This document shows, one piece after another, positions 34,642 to 45,428 of a stretch of 64,000 nt of DNA. Numbering within the stretch: the stretch's first letter is position 1; each line of letters begins with the position of its first letter. The position numbers and the translations under genes are program-made. Source of the DNA: Selaginella moellendorffii. Taxonomy: Eukaryota > Streptophyta > Lycopodiopsida > Selaginellales > Selaginellaceae. Below the pieces are notes generated by a model. That model was not told the DNA's origin, searched no databases, and worked only from the letters and a program-made list of their open reading frames with translations. The stretch lies in contig NW_003314271.1 in NCBI RefSeq assembly GCF_000143415.4, forward strand, positions 2,039,883-2,103,882. The letters are read 5' to 3'.

Positions 34642-34943
34642 ATGGAGTCTGGCGCTATTTCGGCATACTGGTGGCCTAATGTGAGGATATGGGTACTCCA
34701 CCAATTAGCATGGAATGGAACTTGGGCTTAGACCCAAGCCGGACGCAAAACAAGAACAGGCACGCAAGCAGGAGCTAGACTATCCCTTAGGTTAGTCAGG
34801 CATACCCGACCTACCCCCTATCCCTACTATACATTTGGAACCCCCCATAGGCCCCCCCCCCCCCCCCCCCTTGAGGAACACACTCTTTGGGCTTTCACCC
34901 CAAGCCTCCCTTAGTATCAGGAGTTAGTCTCTGGGATAAGCTT
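34642..34943. repeat. Repeat family W, copy 2, right part, and LTR-type C-tract block
   Basis: 34642-34800 is the reverse complement of 5870-6005. It is followed by CTATACATTTGGAACCCCCC, a ~20-base C-tract and CTTTGGGCTTTCACCCC, the promoter-like block shared by several LTR families here. Confidence 0.5.
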
Positions 34944-35449
34944 GAAACTTACTAAATGTGGAATGTCCTTAGATTGCAAATTTGGACATGGGACGAACAC
35001 CATTGTGTTTAGGACAATCTCTACATTCCATAGATATGCCAAATGAGCAAATCTAGACACTTTCTATAAATAGCATTTGGGACCGAATTGAGACTAACAC
35101 TAAGGGCATGATAGCGAGGGTGTTTAGCAGACACGGTAAGCTATCATGTAGCGATATTAAGGGACTAATCTCAATACGCGAGGGTTCTTGTCAAACCAGT
35201 GCAAGACAGAGCAAAAGAGAACTAACAAGCCGGGCCAAGTATGCTCAGCTAAATAGACACTTAGGAATTCCTTCCTTATGCTCATCCGGCCAAGTACAGA
35301 TGCAAAGTCCAGTTTACTAACACTTGAACAAGAGGGGCTGATAAAGGGTCCAGCAATACCGACCTCCTGCCATCGTGGCAGTAAAGTAAGAGTGTCCGTA
35401 AGGACTGGTCAACAAGTAACTTTCGATACCCGAAGTCACATTCACGACA
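34944..35449. repeat. Repeat family V, copy 2
   Basis: Collinear with 6800-7295 and ending CACGACA at 35449, directly before the GCCTC that restarts the split chromovirus LTR. Confidence 0.55.
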
Positions 35450-35607
35450 GCCTCGGACTCTATTCCGGACTCTATCTCGAACTCGGTCTCAGAGTCGGTC
35501 TTGGACTCGATCTCGGACCTGGTCCCATCCGATGAACTCTTTATCATTTTAGTCATGCTTTCGAGGATCCTTTAGCCTACAAAACCTTGGGGAGTTGGTT
35601 CCTTACA
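35450..35607 (-). repeat. End piece of the middle chromovirus LTR
   Basis: Collinear with 10105-10262 of the left LTR and ending CCTTACA. It completes the LTR broken at 26279. Confidence 0.7.
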
Positions 35608-36114
35608 CATTGATCTGGTAGTATCCTAACTTTAGGTCAATCCTTGAGAAGTATTTTGCCTTTCCCAACCTATTGAACAGGTCCTTAATCCTTGGCAAAG
35701 GGTACTTGTTCTTCTTTATTTACTGGTTTAGGGTTTAAGGGTTTTAGGGTTTAGGGTTTAGGGTTTAGCCAGTTTTTAGGGTTTGTTGAGCAACTGGTAG
35801 TCTATGCACATGCGCATAAAACTATCTTTCTTTTTCATAAATAACACTGGGGCCCTATATGGTGACTTGCTCAACCTAACATACCCTTTGTTCACCAACT
35901 CTTCTAGTTGGCGCTTGAGCTCCTCGAGTTCTTTTTCGTTCAAATGATAGGGTGAACGAACCATTGCCTTAGCACCCTCGACCAGTTCAATCTTATGTTC
36001 AATCAGTCTTGTGGGGGCAACCCTGCCAATAGCTCCTCCAGCATGGTATCTTGGAATTGGTCCAACACCCGTTAGATCATTAAAGGTATTTCTTCCGTTC
36101 GCATTTTTTGTCAC
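35608..36114 (-). pseudogene. RT fragment of the second chromovirus internal region
   Basis: Minus strand. It carries APVLFMKKKDSFMRMCIDYQLLNK and part of the following palm, then stops at 35608 against an LTR end, so RNase H and integrase are missing. A telomere-type array (35727-35768) interrupts the frame within the LLNKY segment. Confidence 0.7.
35727..35784. repeat. Interstitial TTTAGGG telomere-type repeats inside RT
   Basis: Five to six TTTAGGG-like units, followed by CCAGTTTTTAGGG, placed inside coding sequence that is continuous in the other chromovirus copies (13320-13350, 2560-2590). ACTGG and CCAGT flank the array as an inverted pair. Probably captured during break repair. Confidence 0.85.
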
Positions 36115-36610
36115 TCTTCACTGAGTAAACATAAAAATGTTGCTTTGGTTCTTTTAGTGAGTTGCCCTTTCGTGAACACTAGGCTTAAGCAGGAGTCTTT
36201 GGCCTTACATTGCCTTACCTTTAGATCCTATGCCTCCACCCTAGATCGTTCTCCCCGGGCATTTGCCAGTACCACAGGGTTCCTACCTTGTCCATGCAGG
36301 GCTTCTATGAACCGATTGAACCAATCCATCCCGAAAATTACATTAAATCCCGCCATGTCCAACACGATAAAACCCATGTCTACTTTCCATGTCCCTACTT
36401 TGACTCTCGCTTGTCGAAGTACCTCATCAGTGCTTTGGTTACCTTGAACAAACTCTATAGTCCTTGGTTCACCCAACTACTGCACCGTTAATCTAGCTTG
36501 CCGGACTATGTTTGCAACCACAAAATTATTCGAAGCACCCGTGTCAATAAGGATCTTAACAAAGCTACCTTTGAGCTTCCCTCGAAGGGTTAGTAAATGT
36601 CGCAAACAAC
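36115..36610 (-). pseudogene. Protease of the second chromovirus internal region
   Basis: Minus strand. MGEPRTIEFVQG and FNVIFGMDWFNRFI are clear. The active-site segment (DTGASNNFV) reads across a frame break near 36500-36560. Same order as copy 1. Confidence 0.6.
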
Positions 36611-36662
36611 TCTCTACCAAAGTTGCTCGTGTAATGAGTAACTTTGAGCTAGGGACCTCAAT

Positions 36663-37444
36663 TTAGATTTCACCTAACTTAATGGCCATATTGGCTCTGG
36701 CCTTCTTCGGGTAGGGACATTCCCGCGAAAAGTGTCCCACTTCACCACAGTTATAGCATATATTGTTTCCCACACTGCTAGTAGACTTGGCTTTCTTATC
36801 TGTGGGTTTGTCTATTTTTTGCTTGACTCCCTCACGTACTTGCTCGTTGGCCACCGGATTTGCCTTTCTAGAACCCCGAGGACTCATTCTTAGAGAATCC
36901 AACGCTTCCTTGTAGTTAGTCGGGTTCCAACGCATTATCTCCCCGCGAGCCCAGGTTTGCAAGCCTGATATGAATGCATGGAACGCATCCATATCACTCA
37001 TATCTGTGACAAGTATCCTTTTTGCCATAAACCCATGCACATACTCTTGAATGGTTCTGGTTTGCTTTAGCCTACTCAGCTCATCCCTTAGGTGCAGAGT
37101 AGCATTCGAATGAATGTAAGTCGTGCGAATCCTCGCCTTCATCATTTCCCAAGTGGCCACCGGTCCTTCGTTGGCCTCTGTCGTTCTCCACCAAGATTTG
37201 GCATTATCTACCAAGTATGGTTTTGCACATCTGAGCTCGGTAACTGCAACACTCGGAAGTAGTCCTCTATATCGTAAAACCAATCCTTCGCCACCTTATA
37301 GTCATTCACTTCCTTGAAAACCAGTGGGGGCTTTGGTTTGTACTTGAGAACTGCTTGAAAGATTGATTTCACTTCAGTTTGTTTGACCTTGTTTGGTTCT
37401 GCCTCATTCCCTACCGAAGGGTCCGCACTTTCTGCACTGCCAGC
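36663..37444 (-). pseudogene. Gag (C-terminal part) of the second chromovirus internal region, cut by element B
   Basis: Minus strand. Zinc knuckle CYNCGEVGHFSRECP near 36720-36765 and capsid sequence LSRLKQTRTIQEYVHGFM. Homology to copy 1 runs to CCAGCAT at 37444-37446 and resumes at 45877, so element B sits inside gag with a 4-bp duplication. Confidence 0.75.
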
Positions 37445-37448
37445 ATCT

Positions 37449-37472
37449 AAGCTCTATTTCGTTAAAGTGGGA
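37449..37472 (+). repeat. Left terminal inverted repeat of element B
   Basis: 24 bp, exact reverse complement of 45849-45872. Also matches the end of element A (987-1010). Confidence 0.95.
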
Positions 37473-38078
37473 TTTATTCAGTAAAATGGGACTAGGTACA
37501 AATTTTCAAGTATTTGAAAATGACGTGAAATTATATGTTTTTTGTCCAGGGGCTAGATATATCTGGGGCATGGTGACTAGTGCGGTGACTTTATGTCCAG
37601 ACTGAGTCCATCTGGTTGTATAATAAATCTCATTGTCAAGGTGAACAAGCCGAATCTGAAGCTAAAGAAGAGCGATGGCATGCGCGCACACACTATTTGT
37701 TTGTTCATTGAGCGTGTGGTGAGCTTTCCAAGATGAACGTCATTCCTATTAGCCAGACATATAACTTAATGGTGAGAACATTTAGATATTATTGTGAAGG
37801 TGTAGCAAGAGGCATTGCTAGTCTGGAGAAGTCATTTAACTCATTTGACCCTTAGTGTATTTTCATGAAACTAAATAACATTCATATTATTAAGGAATTT
37901 CTCTAGTACCTTTTTTTTACGACATAGAGGCTTGCATTTCTTTCAAAGGTGATTTAGTAAAAGGCCTGAGGGCACATGCCATTCTATTTCTCAGACCGGT
38001 ATTAAGATATACTAGTGCAAAGGGAAAAAGGTATTTGGTGATCAAGTAAATGGCATGAGGGCACACGCCATTATAAGC

Positions 38079-38138
38079 CTAAGCGCTAGTGGACACCTCC
38101 TTTTTGGTACTCTCAGCGGTACTATCATCCTTCTCCAG
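38079..38138 (-). pseudogene. 3' remnant of the small SLP/YYTPG protein gene in element B
   Basis: Minus strand. The last ~19 codons and stop match the end of the gene at 93-350 (DDSTAESTKKEVSTSA). Homology to element A ends abruptly at 38138, so B lost the rest of the gene. Confidence 0.75.
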
Positions 38139-39848
38139 CCTGAGATACATCTGCTCGGCATCTGCCTCTTACAGCATTTGCCCAGAAAGGGCATCTTTCT
38201 TCACGCAGCATTTGCCACATGTTTAGGGTTTAGGGTTTAGGGTTTAGGGTTTAGCAATTTAGTAGCTTGATAAACATGCAAATACAGAACTTGATGCAAA
38301 ATCCTTTGATATGTCACAATGTCCCTAGGACCATAAACACATTTCAATAGAGAGGGTCCTTTCATTTCATAACTCCTTACGTAGATCTTGGTAAAACCAG
38401 AGTTAGTGAAGTTAGTTTCTTGTGATCCCACATCTGATTGTGATGTCCCTTTGCAGTGTCGATGGAAAGGTCAATGCACACTAAACTGTAAAATCTTGGA
38501 GAAAAATAACGGTCGGATCTATGGCAAATGCCCCTGAAACATTGTAAGGCTCGTGTGGTCTCATGTGGTGTCCGATCGAGATGCTTCTTTGCAGAGTCAT
38601 CAAGAAAGACATTGTATAACATTCTGTAAAATCTAGTTGCGATCTAACGGTTGGATCTCCAGAAAACTCAAAAAAATCTCGCGCGTGTCAGAATATTCTA
38701 GGAATATACTCCTATGTGCCCCTGAAAATGGCATGCGGCCCCACGCCATTCAAGAGATAACGCCAGATGACGCCGAGAATTTTTTGGTGCATTTTTTGGG
38801 TTCAAAATTGCATGAGCCCACACGCTATAAAGTTTATCTTTGCCAAATAGAGAAAAGTTTATCTGTGTCGTGTGAGGTAGTTACAGTCCTTTGTGCTCGC
38901 CATCTGCCTCTTGCAGCATTTGCACTGAAAGGGAATTTTTCTCCATTCAGCATTTGGCCCTGAAAATGGCATGCGCCCACACGCCATTCAAGGAATAACG
39001 CCATAGGACGCCTGGATTTTTGGGTTTAAAATGTTTAGGGTTTTTTGGGTTTTTTCAAAATATTTTGGGTCCAACGTTTTTTGGGTTTCTTTGGTTCAAA
39101 ATTGCATGAGCCCACACGCTATAATATTGATTTGAGAGAAAAATAGAAACAGATAGAATTTCTTTATTTAGCTGAACATCTGCCATTTTTGGAAATACAA
39201 GATGCTTTGGAATATCCAATCATGCATGGTATAAATATAGCGAGGGTATTAAATGATATCCCAATCATGATCTTTCTTTTGGATTTCGCGTGCATGCAGT
39301 CCGAGGAATGATGACGTTGCGGATTTCTTTTGGATTTTGCGTGCTTGCATGCGCGCGGCAATCCAGAAATTAATGGTGGCGCCCAAGTCCGAGGAATGAT
39401 GACGTGGCGGGATTACCAACCGTTGTGACATTTCGCGCGTGTGAGGTTAGGTTTTGCATTTTGCTTCGTACTCGCGCTCGCGCTCGCATCACACTCGCGC
39501 TCGCATCGCGCTCCCACTCGCGATCACGCTCACATTCGCGCTCATCTACCTTCTCTACAGGTTTCTCGTGTGCATCGGCGTCCACTCGCGCTTGCATCAC
39601 ACTCGCGCTCGTATCGCGCTCGTGTGCATCGGCGTCCACTTCAAGACACACCCAGTTTGTAACTTCGCCGCCAACTCCGCCGCCCACTCCGCCACCCACA
39701 CGCAGCCCACTTGGCGTCCCGGGAGATTTCAGCGCCACTCTCCAACTGTAAGTGGCAGAGTAGCCTTGCTGCTACGATCCGCTGCACATACAGTGCACAT
39801 TCGCCAGCGAGTCCGGCCTCGATTGTCACGGCCTCCATTCGGCTTCAA
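38139..39848. other. Left arm and 5' region of element B
   Basis: Non-coding. It holds a telomere-type array (38221-38254), palindrome copies at 38727, 38806, 38965 and 39100, and a CG-rich stretch with CTCGCGCTCGCATC repeats (39465-39620). Open frames over the latter are repeat translations. It presumably contains the promoter and 5' UTR of gene 1; no specific element can be named. Confidence 0.5.
38221..38254 (+). repeat. Interstitial TTTAGGG array in element B
   Basis: Four to five perfect tandem TTTAGGG units, about 80 bp from the point where homology with element A stops. Confidence 0.9.
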
Positions 39849-42800
39849 ATGGTAAGTCTTTTAGGCCAAGTAGAAAATGGCATGAGGCCACATGCCATTC
39901 AGTAGCAACATTGGCATGCACCGATTGGGCTCTCGAGTGCAGTCCGGTTACAGATGGCGTGTAGCCTCACGCCATCTTAGGATGCAGCCTCAAGACATCT
40001 GATGCAGTGGTGAATGGCGTGTGGCCTCACGTTATTTCCAGCTGCTAGCTTTTCATCTGTCAGCTCTAATTGTTGTGCATTTCTGAACAGGCGAGGAATT
40101 GCGTTCTTCTTCCAGCCACTGTCAATGTGGATGCAGAGAAGGGGGAGGAGCTCACCAGTTGGACTTTCGGGATGGAAGGCGAGGATCTGAGGCTGTACAA
40201 CACAGATGGTGGGAGAAAAGAATGCATGGGGATCCTCATCCAAGTGAAAGACACTCCATGCAGTTCCATGCAAGAATATGGACTGGCACTTGTGGTAGAG
40301 ACAGCGTCCGCCTTCAATATCCACCTTGCACATCCTAGCGGCTTCCCGGAGGGGGGCAGCGGCTATGAGGAATTCCTAGAGGGAGCTAGGGAGAGGTTGT
40401 CCAGGAGGCCCACAATTTCAAAGACGCTGCGGGTCTATGAAGATCACATGGAATCCACGGACCTCACCTACGGCGATGTTCAAAAACTATATTCCAACAT
40501 TGAGCCGTTGAGAGTGCCTCCAGTTTGCGAAGCGAAGGGGAAGGGGGTCGATTTGGAAACTACCCCGAAGCAGAAAAGGGTGGTCAAGCTCAAGCCGACG
40601 TCCGACTCTGCTGCTCCAAAAAAGAAGCTACTCGGTGATGCCATTGCCTCGGGTTCGAACACTACACCCACCAAAAAGAAGAGCCGCAAAGAGCAGAAAG
40701 AGCAAGAAGAGGCAGCAAAAATCGTTGCAGATAATAGTACTTGTTACTATTCCAACAAAGTATATACAATCGACGTGAGCCGTATCGAGATCCAAAGCAA
40801 ATACAACCACAGGCTAGTATCTGATGAGTGGGTGGAGAAACTGAAGCAGAAGATGCTGGCAAGTCCAGTAACACCCGACATCGCAGACGTGATCCCCTAC
40901 TATCGAACAATGAAGGGCGAGACGAGGTTTCCAGACTTGATCAATAGGAAGGTGTTGGACGATCAGAACATCCGGTTCTATGCCGTCTCCAGGCAGCATT
41001 CTAGCTTGGCGATGCAACAGATAGTTGTGGATATTATGGTGGGCGAGGAGGTGAAGAAAGTCTTCAAGACAAGAGTTGTCCGCCTGATAAAAGGCAACTC
41101 GCCCCTCCGATCTATCATATACATCTCCCACGCGCAGAATGTCAAGCAAGAAACGTGCTACAAATCGGGTCTGCACGAGACATTGGCACGAACACGGAAG
41201 CTCTGGGTTCAACTGAAGAAGCCACAAAAACCAGGACAAGGACGTGCACTAGCAACTAGCGCCTGGCAGGTAAGCCTCGTTGCATGTGGCATAGCATGTG
41301 GCCTCACGCCATTTCCATTGCAGGAATTCTCGAGTCTTCTCTCGAAAACACTGGGGGTCAATGACACACTCAGCATCCATAACATTCTACTCACGACAAA
41401 AGTTGTTTTTGACAAATGGGTAGATGTGCTGAGGAGGTACCATGACGGGGAGTTGCTAAACTCAATGGGTGTGGAGGACGGCCGGAAGCCCAATGATTTG
41501 AAGCTCAACGCCTTGCGTTTCTCGCGGTCTCTAGACGACGACGACCTTCTGACAGTGGCTAATGCTCTTCTACGTGGTGAGGTAGTTTTCAACAAGACCA
41601 AAATGACTCCCGGCCATATTGTGACATACGAGGACTTGTGCACGACTCTGAGAGCTCGTGCGCTATTGAGGGATTGGATCTTCGAGCAAGTGGCCGTGGA
41701 GAGGGTGAGCATCGACACCACGCAAGAGATGATGGAAGAGCTGGAGTTGTCAAATGAAGACATTGACGAGTACGTGAAGGGGGCCCCCAAGTTCATCGAT
41801 CTGCTGCGGGATGCCACGAAAAGTAAAGCTGAGAAGTTGGATCAGTATCCAAATTTCATTAAGAGGGATGTCCACCGCCGGCTTCAGAAACAGCTCGACC
41901 CCGCAGCAGAGGCCTATCGAGAACCTTACCGGGTATACGTGAATTCGGATGAGGATTAAAGGTGGAGGAGCATCGTTTCCCGCGGAGATGAGCAGGTCAA
42001 GAACATCTTTTGTGTGATGGACTTCACAAACGAGGAGATCACTCATGCAGACGAAGTCAGCTCCATCATTGACTTAATGGTGGGACTTGCGGAGGTGGAA
42101 TCTTCAGTCCACTATATGATCTACGACTCCGAATCCTATCACAAGTTCTGGAAGGCCTTGAACGAGGTGAAGGCTCGGTTGAAAGGCAAGGAGATGCAGG
42201 AGATCCATGGGATAATGGCTAAGAAGAAGATACCAACGAATGTCTGCATCTTCACACTCGCCCTTGTTATTGGTCCTGCAGCAGAGTGGGACTGGAGTGA
42301 CTTCCCAGCTTCGTTCAACAAGGCCGATCGAATTGATCTGAGGGAGGTCAATTTACCCGTGCCTGAGGAACTGAAGACGGCTATGGAGCTTTCGAATCCA
42401 GAGAAAGCTCCAGGTGCAGCATGGGAAATGCTCAGCTGGGTCTTCAACGCAATAGCACCTGCTTCCGACTCCAAGGGCAAATGCATTGTCGAGTACAACT
42501 GCGGCGGACTATTCTTTTGAGCCGCACTACTCAAGGGTGTCCTGTGTGTTGCGGTGACAAACTCCATTGAAGAGGTGACTTCAATGAAGCATATAATTAC
42601 AGTTGCCAAAGAAAAACAGTATCTTCTCTGCAAACCTGGTGAGGACGCACTTTAAGTTTAAATGTTATCTCACAAGCTCTGTATGTAGGAGCGTGGCCAC
42701 CCCCAGATGCTAAAACGGCGTTAACAGCTACTGTTGGGCCGAGCTCACAACCTGCACAAGGTAAGGTCACGTGAGGCCTCACGCCATTTTGATTATAGAT

Positions 42801-43628
42801 CGTTGTGAATATTCAGACACGAGGACTGAAAAGCGCACTGGTGGCGCGTCGAAGAAGGACAAACAGACAAGCAATAGGAAAAAAGGAGGTACAAATTATA
42901 TTTGCAATGGCGTGTGGTCTCATGCCATTCCTTGTAGGAGACACTTCTTCAAAGGCAAAACAGGCAAGCACAAGCCAAGCTCAAACTGACAGTGGTCATA
43001 AAAAGCGAAAGCACGTTGGACAGTCGTCGGGATCAGAGGTGTTTGATTCGAAAAGGAAGAAGGGCAACGAAAAGATGATAGGTAATGCCTCGCGGTTATG
43101 GCGTGTGTGCTCATGCCATTCATTGCAGATCAAGGGCTGAGTGAAAGGAGCCAGTCACCACCTTCTGACTCAGATTCCTATGGCGGACTCCCCTTCCCCA
43201 ATCTCAATGGAGAGGTACAATGGATGAGGGATGCTTTTCAAGTCAGGGCCACGTTTTTCTCATCTCGTCGTCTTCGAAGGGTGCAAGAACGTGCAGAAAC
43301 CATGTTAAGACAGTCGGGTGAGGATACGGTCCTAGGTCAAGCACTAAAACAGGCTATGGATGTCTTGTATTTTGAGATGGAGACTCGGCCAGATGATTTT
43401 CCCAAGATGGTCCTGGAAAAACAAGCCATCCAGCCTGAGCAGCCTATGGAAGAAATGCAGGAGGGGGATGAGGAGCTAGAGAAAGATAATGAGCAGGAAG
43501 AGCAGAAGGACGAAGAGGAGGACAAAGAAGAGGAGGACGAAGAAGAGGAGGACGAAGAGGACTTGGATGGTCCTCACAATGGTGACGATCACAATAACGA
43601 CGACGACGATGATGACGACGATGGCTAG
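39849..43628 (+). CDS. Element B gene 1: ParB-like plus beta-class methyltransferase-like protein (decayed)
   Basis: Start ATG at 39849 is the last codon before an intron. Introns: 39852-40090, 41270-41323, 42639-42688, 42761-42798, 42889-42937 and 43082-43128; removing them keeps one frame. The N-terminal ~200 residues are unknown. A basic linker (KKKSRKEQKEQEE) leads to a ParB/sulfiredoxin-like segment: TIDVSRIEIQSKYNHRLV, then FYAVSRQHSSLAMQQI in the place of the usual DGxHR. Later sequence (LALVIGPAAEWDWSDF; then SKGKCIVEYNCGGLFF) lies where motifs IV and I of a beta-class amino-methyltransferase would be, but key residues are degenerate. Basic clusters (KKRKHVG, KRKKGNEK) and an acidic tail end the protein. 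In-frame stops at 41957 (TAA) and 42518 (TGA) suggest a pseudogene. The assignment leans on the clearer homologue in element C and is tentative. Confidence 0.5.
39876..39899. repeat. Palindrome copy in intron 1 of gene 1
   Basis: Arms ATGGCATG and CATGCCAT are fully complementary around AGGCCA. One of three copies in the 239-bp first intron (others at 39953-39976 and 40013-40036). Confidence 0.85.
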
Positions 43629-43749
43629 CTTGAGGTGGCCAAAGAGCAGTGGAGGAAGGTCATACAAGACAAACCATCAGGTAAATAATAGTACATCCAT
43701 TCCTAACCTTTTACCATTTCTAACATTGTCCATGTAGGTTGCAGAAGAA

Positions 43750-45428
43750 ATGGTAAGTAGAGATTATTCAGTTGAATTAAGATACAAACTCTAGCCTTTA
43801 GTGTCGAGGAAGGATAGTGCCAAGCAAGGGTCGAAACGTATGTCCAATCCTTCAGAATCAGCAGTGCGCCCAATAGCAGTTGATGGTAAGTACAGTATAG
43901 TCGATTCAATGTGCTAATGAGTTTGTTTTTAGTAGCCAGTAGGGAGGATACCATCTCAATCGAAGGGAGATATTTGGACATGCATATGGATCCGCCAGTG
44001 GACTCTACTTGCCTGCAAGAGTCATCAGAGCTGGTGGAGGCTACTATCCATATCAACGCCAAGCAAGCTGACCACGCTCCACTTGATGCTGCCCATACCA
44101 CTGAGTCAATCTTGTCCATGTATCCAACTGACGGTGACCAGGCGCCATTGGACCCGCATGAGGCCGCCCCAGCCGCCGAGCCGGTCGTATCCTCATTTCC
44201 AACGGACTCAACGTGTGCCCAATCGTCTGACTACGCGCCGTTGGAACCACCCTACACCGCCCCTGCTGCCTGTTCGGTCATGTCCACTTTGCCAACGGAG
44301 GCACCAGCTGAAATGGCGTGTGATCACACGCCATCGGAACCACCCCATGCCACTGTTGAGCCAGTTGTACCAGAGTCTACAGCTGAAATGGCATGTGCCC
44401 ACACGCTATCGGATGCGATTGACCCCACATTGCAGAGGAGAGTATTTCCGCCCTTCGTTTCCTCGACCAAAACCCTCTCAACGACCATCGGGAGCACCAT
44501 TCGCTAATATTGTAGATGGTAAAATTGACTTGTACCATTTTTTATGCTGACGCATTTCATTTCAGAGTCACGGCGAAAGTACTGTATCGTTTTTGATCTG
44601 AACGGTGTCCTTTTCTCCCATGAGCGTGGCTCGTCCTTGAATGTCACTGCACCCTCCAAAGCCTGCGGTCGCAAGTTGGTCAAAAGAGACAGATTCACAT
44701 TAATCACACGAGAGAAACTGCGGGATCTAATAATGACCATGCGACACTTAAAACAGAGGGCCGAGTTCAATTTGCAATTGGGAGTTTGGACATCCATGAT
44801 GCGCCACAATGCATTAACGTTGCTACAGATGATGCACGATCAGACGCGAGTAATATTACCATTTGACTTTCACCTAACGCAGGAGGATTGCTTGACTATG
44901 GTCCATGTGAGGGGTAGCAAGCCCATCTTCATCAAGCCAGAGGCTGTAGCGATGAACCGGACTGCTAGGTCAAGTGAAATCCTCATCATCGATGACTCGC
45001 CGATTAAAATTGCAGCGAACACGCACACATATGCAGTGCACCCCATCTTTTGCAGTATGGAAACTAGGGAGAAGAAACCGTATGTTCTGGGGGACCTTGC
45101 AAAACGGCTTGAAGCGATGGTGATAGAGAACCGGCCAGTCCAGGAGGTGACTGCAGAAATCAACCAAATGGCAGATGGAACAGTATATCAGAAGCCATTT
45201 GATCGGACAGACACCAGTCATCATTTATGGCATGTATATTGTCTAGCCAAGCACTATCCGCATCTCCATAATCTGCTCAACCGGATGGGTTCTTCGACCA
45301 CTGAACGTGAGCGTGGACGTATTAGAGAAGAGATGGCATTTCTATTGGGTTTAAATCCTGATAGTGTGGAGAGTGATGAAATTCCAAGATTATTGTATAG
45401 GCGTTGGAGGCAAAAAATAACAGTCTGA
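43750..45428 (+). CDS. Element B gene 2: FCP1/NIF-like HAD phosphatase with a repetitive N-terminus
   Basis: The ATG at 43750 again abuts an intron (43753-43794). Further introns are at 43886-43932 and 44519-44565. The N-terminal region consists of ~30-residue Pro/Asp/Thr-rich repeats (HAPLDAAHTTES, QAPLDPHEAAPAAEP, YAPLEPPYTAP), two of them containing the palindrome. The C-terminal domain from 44566 is HAD-type: YCIVFDLNGVLF (first motif, with Asn for the second Asp), GVWTSMM (second motif), and EILIIDDSPIKIAANTHTYAV (last motif). This matches the FCP1/NIF family, which dephosphorylates phosphoserine, often on the RNA polymerase II tail. The DLN change may impair catalysis. A frameshift seems to lie near 44440, between the repeats and RPKPSQRPSGAPFANIVD. 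Confidence 0.6.
44312..44335. repeat. Perfect palindrome copy inside a coding exon of gene 2
   Basis: Eleven bases ATGGCGTGTGA followed by their exact reverse complement, read in frame as part of AEMACDHTPSEP. A second in-frame copy is at 44387-44410. Confidence 0.9.

Noticed and set aside
39404-39855. Arg/Ser/Thr-rich open frames in 39.4-39.85 kb as gene 1 exon
   Set aside because: They translate CTCGCGCTCGCATC repeats; the frame matching gene 1 has no ATG before 39849.
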